From the NCBI RefSeq assembly GCF_037975245.1, contig NC_092568.1, positions 3,226,001 through 3,290,000 of the forward strand: a DNA stretch of 64,000 nt, given 5' to 3'. The position numbers and the translations under genes are program-made. Source of the DNA: Apostichopus japonicus (taxonomy: Eukaryota > Echinodermata > Holothuroidea > Aspidochirotida > Stichopodidae). This document shows, one piece after another, positions 61,001 to 64,000 of this stretch. Under the pieces are notes generated by a model. It was not told where the DNA came from and ran no database searches. It saw only the letters and a list, made by a program, of their open reading frames with translations. Every line of letters begins with the position of its first letter. Positions within the stretch are counted from its first letter, which is position 1.

Positions 61001-62510
61001 TTAAGTCACAAATATCGATTTAGAATCTGATTAGGACTTCACTCCCATTTCCAGATATTGACAGCCACGTGTAAGGCCTTTGGTCATGACTAACAAAATT
61101 ATAATTATATTAGAGATACTGAAGAAATTAAGAACATAGAATAAATGTTTTGAAAACCAAAAAGCCAGTTACTTGTGATTCTTTGCCATACAATTTGATC
61201 CACCAGTAACTCTTTGAGTTATCATGTTTACAAGCAAGTATCACATACATACTCATGCACAAGGCCATCACTATCACATTCCTTTTGCCTCCGGCAAAGA
61301 ATCAAAAAGACAAATATGCCTGACATATGCTTCATATATACCATTCTTTGTGTATCCACAACATGCATTATTTATAATCCAGAACAGAAATCTAGAAAGT
61401 GAACCTGTAGCTGCAGCCTACATGTATAATGTACATGGCAATAGTTCAGCCAATTAATGTTTCCTATCAAGATGAGGCACCTGCTACCATACGGTCCATA
61501 CCTAAAAAAAAAATCCCTTTTTTGTTCCATTTTTATTGCCTTGACATCCTGCAAGAATCACTTAAGGTTTTATTCCCTACAACCTTCTCCCACAAGAATC
61601 TAGGTGTTATGCCCTATAACTTATAGCACAATATACAGCTTCTTAAACTTTACTAACTGCATTACACCTATCCATTGCACTTCCAACTTACAATACTGTA
61701 TGTACACACTGACTACACCATAAACGATAATTCTGTATTGTCAATCCGAGATAAACAGAATTTTACAAGGCTACAGTTTCTTGGTGACCTCACCGAAAGC
61801 GACCTTATTTATAATCAGAACTGCACTTTATCAAACAATTAAATTTCTCAGCCAGGTGTGGTTTCAAACAAACAAGAGCATTTGTCAAATTTGATATAAA
61901 ACCTGTCCCAGGTATGTTGAAGCTACAAAATTTGTGTTATCTTCAGTGACTCATATACATCGTATTTTATATCTAGTAGTTGACAATACTCACACCGTCA
62001 CACACTAACATGACTGTTATTGATAAGCACTCTATATCTCAAGTTAAACTTCAGATGTCATGCACTTGTTCTGGTTCCGTGACAGTTACAACAGGGGCTT
62101 TTAACCCAAGTTTAAAGTTATCAGTATTGCCCAATATGCTAGAAAGTTAAAATATGGTCATTCATGTCGTAACTTCAGAAAGCATGTTACTGCCATCCCT
62201 ATGGACCTACCATAACATTTTTTAGCAGAGGAAGCAACACTGACCATCTTTGGGCTACAACGTTCGATGGAGTACATTTGTTATGAGGGGATAGGTTAGT
62301 ACGCAGCCACTATCAAGAATTAATAAGATACCACACAAATCAAAGAGTCATGACAGACTCACCTGTTCCCATAACGTTTTCTGCTAGATGACAGTGTTCC
62401 TCCCCAGGCTCTTTACACATCTCCACAACATCCTTGCATGTTGTCTCAGGATTGATTGGTATCTCGGTGACATTGTCTGCTTTGTTACTTAGATGCACCC
62501 TCAAAATCAT
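21330..62510 (-). CDS. PPP1R13B/TP53BP2: ASPP-family gene (apoptosis-stimulating of p53 protein), 11 coding exons
   Basis: Spliced coding frame of 3,111 nt (1,036 residues plus TGA) read from the minus strand. All exons are joined by AG acceptors and GT donors in consistent phase. Domain order is that of vertebrate ASPP1/ASPP2: ubiquitin-like/Ras-association domain (residues 1-90), linker, coiled coil (about 115-300), Ser/Pro-rich disordered region (about 305-700), conserved basic block RPLKKR (714-719), PP1-docking RVRF (832-835), ankyrin repeats (about 838-960), SH3 (about 972-1028) and a YPRVKP tail. Known family role: scaffold that binds p53-family proteins, PP1 and Ras/RASSF partners and couples apoptosis with cell polarity and junctions; that role here is by homology. 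A single gene equally similar to ASPP1 and ASPP2 suggests a pre-duplication orthologue. Length is close to vertebrate ASPP1/2 (about 1,090-1,130). The true start may lie in an exon beyond 64000, since the first ATG sits directly after an acceptor AG. Confidence 0.95.
21363..21712 (-). other. ASPP intron 10
   Basis: 350-nt intron, GTAAGT ... TTTAG. Contains a short (CTG)n stretch near 21682-21694. Nothing else seen. Confidence 0.85.
21713..21912 (-). CDS. PPP1R13B/TP53BP2: ASPP coding exon 10: SH3 domain
   Basis: 200 nt, residues 960-1026, phase 1 in and 0 out. Reads [20 protein letters not shown], then [19 protein letters not shown] and GYIPRNLVA. This is the ASPP SH3 with its diagnostic triple Trp (1008-1010), ALYDY-equivalent VYTY (976-979) and PRN (1021-1023). 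In ASPP2 this SH3 with the ankyrins contacts p53 and PP1. Acceptor TCCTTAG, donor GCT|GTAAGT. Reading through the donor would add about 24 unrelated residues, which I reject because a family-matching last exon follows. Confidence 0.97.
21913..22615 (-). other. ASPP intron 9 with (AT)n microsatellite
   Basis: 703-nt intron. An (AT)~15 run sits at 21999-22028. No coding signal. Confidence 0.85.
22616..22782 (-). CDS. PPP1R13B/TP53BP2: ASPP coding exon 9: ankyrin repeats 3-4
   Basis: 167 nt, residues 904-959 plus one base, phase 2 in and 1 out. Reads (W)[20 protein letters not shown] then [23 protein letters not shown], matching ASPP2 [33 protein letters not shown]...AADKCEEMEEG. Acceptor TTTTCCAG, donor AAATG|GTAGGG (weaker than the other donors). 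Confidence 0.97.
22783..23929 (-). other. ASPP intron 8
   Basis: 1,147-nt AT-rich intron. No repeat or nested gene seen. Confidence 0.85.
23930..24063 (-). CDS. PPP1R13B/TP53BP2: ASPP coding exon 8: ankyrin repeat 2
   Basis: 134 nt, residues 860-903 plus two bases, phase 0 in and 2 out. Reads [20 protein letters not shown] then [23 protein letters not shown], near-identical in pattern to ASPP2 [41 protein letters not shown]. Acceptor CTCCGCAG, donor GGATG|GTAAGA. These repeats form part of the p53/NF-kB binding surface in ASPP2. Confidence 0.97.
24329..26137 (-). CDS. PPP1R13B/TP53BP2: ASPP coding exon 7: end of coiled coil, Pro/Ser-rich region, PP1 motif, first ankyrin
   Basis: 1,809 nt, residues 257-859, phase 0-0; the largest exon. 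It opens with the end of the coiled coil ([20 protein letters not shown], cf. ASPP2 CLNKRNSEVAVMDKRVNEL). About 400 residues rich in Ser, Pro, Asn and Gly follow, with SH3-ligand-like stretches ([23 protein letters not shown]) and WAKPVI (cf. GKPVI in ASPP2). Next come [11 protein letters not shown] (residues 714 on, cf. RPLKKRSSITE) and, near the end, [20 protein letters not shown], which holds the PP1-docking RVRF (832-835, at 24401-24412) and the first ankyrin helix pair. iASPP lacks a canonical RVxF here, so this protein groups with ASPP1/2. Acceptor CTCTTCAG, donor GAG|GTAAGT. The apparent start inside this exon at 26059 is not a real initiator. Confidence 0.96.
26138..27025 (-). other. 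ASPP intron 6 with G-rich tract
   Basis: 888-nt intron. At 26475-26502 the plus strand carries a 12-nt poly(G) followed by two further G runs, a possible G-quadruplex on the non-transcript strand. Confidence 0.8.
27026..27192 (-). CDS. PPP1R13B/TP53BP2: ASPP coding exon 6: coiled coil
   Basis: 167 nt, residues 201-256, phase 1 in and 0 out. Reads [20 protein letters not shown] then [16 protein letters not shown], matching ASPP2 EEIEQMNNLFQQKQREL...VSKVEELTRQLEML. Starts at a NAGNAG tandem acceptor (TTCAGCAG). The upstream AG gives the same spacing as ASPP2; the downstream AG would start the exon at 27189 and drop one alanine. Donor TTG|GTGAGT. Confidence 0.94.
27189..27195 (-). other. NAGNAG tandem splice acceptor of ASPP exon 6
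   Basis: Read on the minus strand the exon 6 acceptor is TTCAGCAG. Two AGs three bases apart permit inclusion or loss of one alanine (S-A-E-L versus S-E-L) without changing frame. The alignment to ASPP2 length favours the upstream AG. Confidence 0.6.
28035..28066 (+). repeat. G-quadruplex-type motif
   Basis: Four G runs of 5, 5, 6 and 6 separated by 1, 8 and 1 bases on the plus strand (C-rich in the ASPP pre-mRNA). Confidence 0.7.
29339..29364. repeat. Perfect inverted repeat, 10-bp arms and 6-nt loop
   Basis: ATGGAGCTAT-AAACAG-ATAGCTCCAT, with partial outer complementarity (ATGATC/GTATGAT). Possible remnant of foldback element ends. Confidence 0.65.
31875..32399. mobile_element. Putative non-autonomous inverted-repeat element (~525 bp)
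   Basis: Left end TTACGTGACCA, right end reads TAAGGTGACCA in reverse complement (9 of 11 match). CCCTAA lies just outside on both sides (31868-31873 and 32400-32405), separated on the left by one base. Inside, GTCCCCGA-type octamers recur about six times at 31890-31970. The right half carries CATCTAAGCACTTT and a GGGGGCCCCC-TTTCC block related to the 8.4-10 kb repeats. No coding capacity. Confidence 0.55.
35206..35469. repeat. 66-bp tandem repeat, four units in A-B-A-B order
   Basis: ACAATTTAATAGACAAACTG starts (one mismatch in the first) at 35206, 35272, 35338 and 35404, exactly 66 bp apart. Units 1 and 3 share CAGTTAATGTG and GAATTGAC; units 2 and 4 share CAGAACATGTG and GAAATGAC. This implies a 132-bp dimer that was duplicated. 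Confidence 0.95.
35984..36113 (-). CDS. PPP1R13B/TP53BP2: ASPP coding exon 5: coiled coil
   Basis: 130 nt, residues 158-200 plus one base, phase 0 in and 1 out. Reads [20 protein letters not shown] then [12 protein letters not shown]...RLSNDSL, matching the ASPP2 segment EKLKRLKEIAENQEAKLKKVRALKG...RLSNGKL. Acceptor TTTGCAG, donor CTGT|GTAAGT. The open plus-strand frames over this exon are antisense shadows. Confidence 0.94.
38441..39255. repeat. 115-bp satellite array, left part, regular with higher-order pattern
   Basis: TACTCATGG recurs at 38441, 38556, 38671, 38786, 38901, 39016, 39131 and 39246, exactly 115 bp apart. Two monomer types alternate in blocks: type T (TTTGTACTC, CATACTTAAAT, TTCTCATACTGCT) and type A (TTTGCACTC, CATACAAAAAT, TACTCATACTTCT), in order T-T-A-A-T-T-A. 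This suggests a 460-bp four-monomer unit. Confidence 0.95.
39256..41432. mobile_element. hAT-like DNA transposon (2,177 bp, non-autonomous) inserted in the satellite
   Basis: Flanked by a perfect 8-bp duplication CTCATGGC (39248-39255 and 41433-41440), the target-site length of hAT elements. Ends are imperfect inverted repeats: CAGGCCAGGAAAAAA on the left and CAGGGTCAGAAAAAA in reverse complement on the right (11 of 15). Inside are a repeated CACTCGCGGGAAATTTTGG (near 39310 and 39354) and ~240-bp-spaced copies of GTTAGCCTAACAACCACACT (near 39795 and 40035). The best open frame (117 codons, 39480-39833, plus) shows no transposase motif, so the copy is probably non-autonomous or internally deleted. 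Confidence 0.85.
41433..42350. repeat. 115-bp satellite array, right part, diverged
   Basis: Eight further monomers of the same satellite, with start-to-start spacing of 107-121 bp and many substitutions and indels, in contrast with the rigid 115-bp spacing left of the transposon. Array ends near 42350. Confidence 0.92.
44498..44641 (-). CDS. PPP1R13B/TP53BP2: ASPP coding exon 4: start of coiled coil
   Basis: 144 nt, residues 110-157, phase 0-0. Reads [20 protein letters not shown] then [16 protein letters not shown], matching ASPP2 MDLTLAELQEMASRQQQQI...[11 protein letters not shown]. Gln-rich heptad pattern typical of the family's coiled coil, which mediates dimerisation and polarity-protein contacts. 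Acceptor AAAACAG, donor CAA|GTGAGT. Confidence 0.95.
46013..46243. repeat. 27-bp minisatellite, eight to nine units
   Basis: AGGCCAATACAACGTAAGGC plus ACACAAG recurs at 46013, 46040, 46067, 46094, 46121, 46148, 46175 and 46202, then a diverged unit. Because 27 is a multiple of three, several frames stay open and give spurious nine-residue protein repeats (RGQYNVRHT on plus, YWPLVCLTL on minus). Confidence 0.95.
46563..46930. repeat. Second minisatellite, ~27-bp units, about 13 copies
   Basis: Units of the type CTCATGGTGAGGGATGGGAG plus GAGGTAC, with length variants. Unrelated in sequence to the array at 46013. It also leaves spurious repetitive frames open on both strands. Confidence 0.9.
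47950..48200. repeat. Dispersed ~170-bp element: inverted partial copy then plus copy
   Basis: 48045-48200 (plus) contains GGTGGTAGAATGAGAAGGGA, CATAGAGGATGCACAGTGTT, AGGTTACCAGT and GTTGTGAGGAGACAGGTAAG. 47960-48035 carries the inverted 3' part (GCTTATCTGTCTCCTCACAA). The same element is at 58920-59090 (minus) and in part at 48545-48612. SINE- or MITE-like; no tRNA-type promoter boxes recognised. Confidence 0.75.
48545..48612 (+). repeat. Partial copy of the ~170-bp element
   Basis: GGTAGAATGAG followed directly by GTGCTAAGGTTGTGAGGAGA and CAGGTAAGCGAGGAGCGAA. The central ~90 bp of the full copy are missing. Confidence 0.75.
50178..50237. repeat. 30-bp direct duplication
   Basis: TGAATACTCCTCATTAATTA is repeated 30 bp later with one change (TCCTCA to TCTTCA) and a few more toward the end. 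Confidence 0.85.
53041..53180. repeat. 49/50-bp tandem repeat, three units
   Basis: CTTGAGGCCGAGAAAGAAAA followed by CATGTTTCTAATCCACTTTG recurs at 53041, 53091 and 53140. Confidence 0.93.
56308..56360 (-). CDS. PPP1R13B/TP53BP2: ASPP coding exon 3: 53-nt linker micro-exon
   Basis: Found by phase logic. Exon 2 ends in phase 1, and joining it directly to exon 4 gives an early stop, so an exon of length 3n+2 is required between them. This stretch has a strong pyrimidine tract and acceptor (CCTTTCTGCAG), an open 17-codon frame plus the completed glycine ([18 protein letters not shown]), and a consensus donor ATG|GTAAGT. Phase 1 in and 0 out fit exactly. It replaces the longer, poorly conserved Ser/Arg/Gly-rich linker of vertebrate ASPPs. 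Not supported by homology, only by splice signals, frame and position. Confidence 0.75.
57413..57431. repeat. Perfect palindrome, 9-bp arms
   Basis: ACTAAGTAC-A-GTACTTAGT within a region rich in GTAC/TACAGTA words. Confidence 0.6.
58920..59090 (-). repeat. Full copy of the ~170-bp dispersed element
   Basis: Reverse complement contains GGTATAATGAGAAGGAAGGG, CATAGAGGGCGCACAGTATT, AGGTTACCAGTATGTTCTAG, GTGCTAAGGTTATGG and GACAGGTAAGCTTG, co-linear with 48045-48200. Most of the 150-codon minus frame at 58612-59064 falls outside or within this repeat and is not a gene. Confidence 0.8.
59880..60330 (+). repeat. Dispersed ~140-bp repeat family, about three units
   Basis: Modules GTTTACAAAGTTTTCAGA, GATCTCTGGTGACCTCAAAA, GTTTACAAGCCAAGGCATCA and CAATGACCTTTAAACTTTAC, each degenerate, in the same order as at 13430-14075. 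Confidence 0.7.
60744..60869 (-). CDS. PPP1R13B/TP53BP2: ASPP coding exon 2: end of ubiquitin-like/RA domain
   Basis: 126 nt, residues 50-91, phase 1 in and 1 out. Reads [10 protein letters not shown]...[21 protein letters not shown], aligning with ASPP2 SERPVADNE...LQRFGSQRNEVRFFLRHERPP. Acceptor TTGACAG, donor AATG|GTGAGT. A longer open frame continues to the left but is intronic past the donor. Confidence 0.93.
60870..62362 (-). other. ASPP intron 1 (after the first visible coding exon)
   Basis: 1,493-nt intron. A fragment of the ~140-bp family (GAGTTATCATGTTTACAAGC) is at 61217-61236. Nothing else seen. Confidence 0.8.
62363..62510 (-). CDS. PPP1R13B/TP53BP2: ASPP coding exon 1: start of ubiquitin-like/RA domain
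   Basis: 148 nt, residues 1-49 plus one base (phase 1 out). Begins [10 protein letters not shown] and continues through [20 protein letters not shown], matching the ASPP N-terminus (LTVxLSNN...PETxCRDVVExCKEPGE...CHLAE). The acceptor TTGCAG abuts the ATG at 62510, so in the family pattern one to three residues and the 5' UTR come from an upstream exon outside the window. Donor is ACAG|GTGAGT. This domain binds Ras-like GTPases in ASPP2. Confidence 0.93.
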
Positions 62511-64000
62511 CTGCAATTTAACAAAAGCAAATTATGCACATGTCTGAGTGATTCGACACCTCTTTACGACCCAGTCCTCTATGAATCTTACAGTAAATCA
62601 TAGCACATAACGTGTACATTTTATCATCAGTTGCAAAAATGACAAGAAGTACGTTTCTGAAACAAATTTTCGAACATGTGTTTTGCATCTAGGTCTGAGT
62701 TAACAATCTATTATTGTAATATGTTTTGTTTTCCTCAAAATTTTAAAAATAACACTAATATCATTTAAGTGCATTATTTATGCAAACTGCATTTATGGAG
62801 CACAGCTCTCTACTTGGTTACCATGGATATTTGAATAAAACTTTATGTCCACCAACCATTAAATAGCAAACGATGTTTAGAATAAAATTGTTTTATGAAT
62901 TTTTCTATCAATTTTTCCTACAAGCAAATGATACTGCATGCAGTACAGTAGAGGTGGATGGTAAACAAAACTAATTTGAATTTATTTTCGATATGGTAGC
63001 TCTTAGGTTGTTGTTATTTTATCTAACTGTGACATGACTGACTTCCAAGGCTGACAGTTTAATTTCTTCCCTATATAAAATTATCCAATTGAAAAAGAGA
63101 ATTATCACTGCTTGGGTAAGCACAGGAAATTAACTTCAACCTTGGAAACCTCAGAATTTTGCACTTGTAAGTCAAAGTTGACATTTAGAATGGTCTGCTT
63201 ACTGTTCTATGCCGAACGTGTTGAGAACCAACAATATCAACTATAAAACAACTCTTGAGCATTAGAGAAGAAATTTTTGAAATAGTTACAGCTTTCTCTG
63301 ATTCACCAATTCAGTTATTTCTGGCAAAGCTTGTGAATGCTTGTACTCAAAACAAGGCTGCAATTGATGAAACATCTATGCCAGTGGCCGGGCTAATACT
63401 GTATCATCAATGGTAAACACATTGTAATGTCCAGTAATAATAGCTAAATGTACATCAAACTTCAAAGTATATGAAACTACAGTATCCAATTCCAGACATC
63501 CTATTGGCATCAGTTTCAAGTTTCCCAATATTCCAGTTTTTATTCTATTAACAAAGAACTTTCCTTCTCCATGTAAACTCTTTTATGTTCATTTATATCC
63601 ATTCCTTAGGTAATATTGTTGAATGTTTGTGACAATAAAGTCACTTTATGATGCAATTGAAGAGAGGAGAGGAAACTTGCCCATTATCTTTCCTCATACC
63701 TCTTCTCCTTAGAGGCTAACAATTAACTCTACTTCTCAATAACAGTCTGTTTTATCTACTTCCGGACCCAGACAAGACTGTAATTGTCACAGCTTCTCAA
63801 TATAGATAAGGCAACAATAAACGTGCAGTTTACCTACAAAACAGTAGTAAATAACAATGACACAAACACACTTAAAAGCTTTGTTCAGTTTACATGTTTA
63901 GAGAGTCTGTAACGACCATTCTTTAATACATACTGTACACTTGCCTGTCTATACTACAAGATGCCTCTTATCAAGTTTTATGACAAACAATTCACCATAT
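62511..64000 (-). other. Upstream ASPP intron, no exon found
   Basis: AT-rich sequence upstream of the acceptor at 62511-62512. No exon with matching coding content was found; the 5' exon(s) and promoter should lie beyond 64000. Confidence 0.55.

Overview
The window is eukaryotic and most probably from a non-vertebrate deuterostome, with an echinoderm the best guess. It is AT-rich and intron-rich, full of long poly(C)/poly(G) runs, minisatellites and dispersed DNA-transposon debris, and about 5% of it is protein coding. I see nothing prokaryotic, viral or CRISPR-like, and no tRNA or rRNA gene. The species assignment is inference: it rests on a single, full-architecture ASPP gene with invertebrate-level divergence and on the repeat style.

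One gene is certain. The minus strand from 62510 down to 21330 carries an ASPP-family gene, the apparent pro-orthologue of vertebrate TP53BP2 (ASPP2) and PPP1R13B (ASPP1). I could join 11 coding exons with consistent splice phases into a 1,036-codon frame ending in TGA. The order is: N-terminal ubiquitin-like/Ras-association domain (exons 1-2), a 53-nt linker micro-exon (exon 3), coiled coil (exons 4-6 and the start of 7), a large Ser/Pro-rich disordered region with a conserved basic block and the PP1-docking RVRF motif (exon 7), ankyrin repeats (end of exon 7 to exon 9), SH3 (exon 10) and a ten-residue tail (exon 11). The 5'-most non-coding or short coding exon and the promoter lie beyond 64000. 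The five 3' introns are short (265-1,147 nt). Of the five 5' introns, four are large (about 4.4-11.7 kb) and hold most of the repeats.

Layout. 1-4131: no recognised gene. 4176-4497 (minus): one weak candidate first exon for a membrane protein. 6.3-14.1 kb: a repeat belt with a dispersed ~140-bp family, a 38-bp Z-DNA-prone tract, two polypyrimidine tracts, and a nest of related GC-rich transposon fragments at 8.37-10.5 kb. 14.1-21.3 kb: downstream flank and 3' UTR of the ASPP gene, with a 5 x 25-bp tandem repeat. 21.3-62.5 kb: the ASPP gene. Its intron 5 holds a 66-bp tandem repeat with an alternating A-B-A-B structure and a ~525-bp inverted-repeat element. Its intron 4 holds a 115-bp satellite split by a 2,177-bp hAT-like element with a perfect 8-bp target-site duplication. 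Its intron 3 holds two unrelated 27-bp minisatellites and a ~170-bp dispersed element that recurs in intron 2.

The most notable observations are the cleanly datable hAT insertion into a satellite with higher-order structure, the micro-exon that restores the reading frame, a NAGNAG tandem acceptor in the coiled coil, and a dispersed repeat that carries DR1-type nuclear-receptor sites. I found no new biological system.
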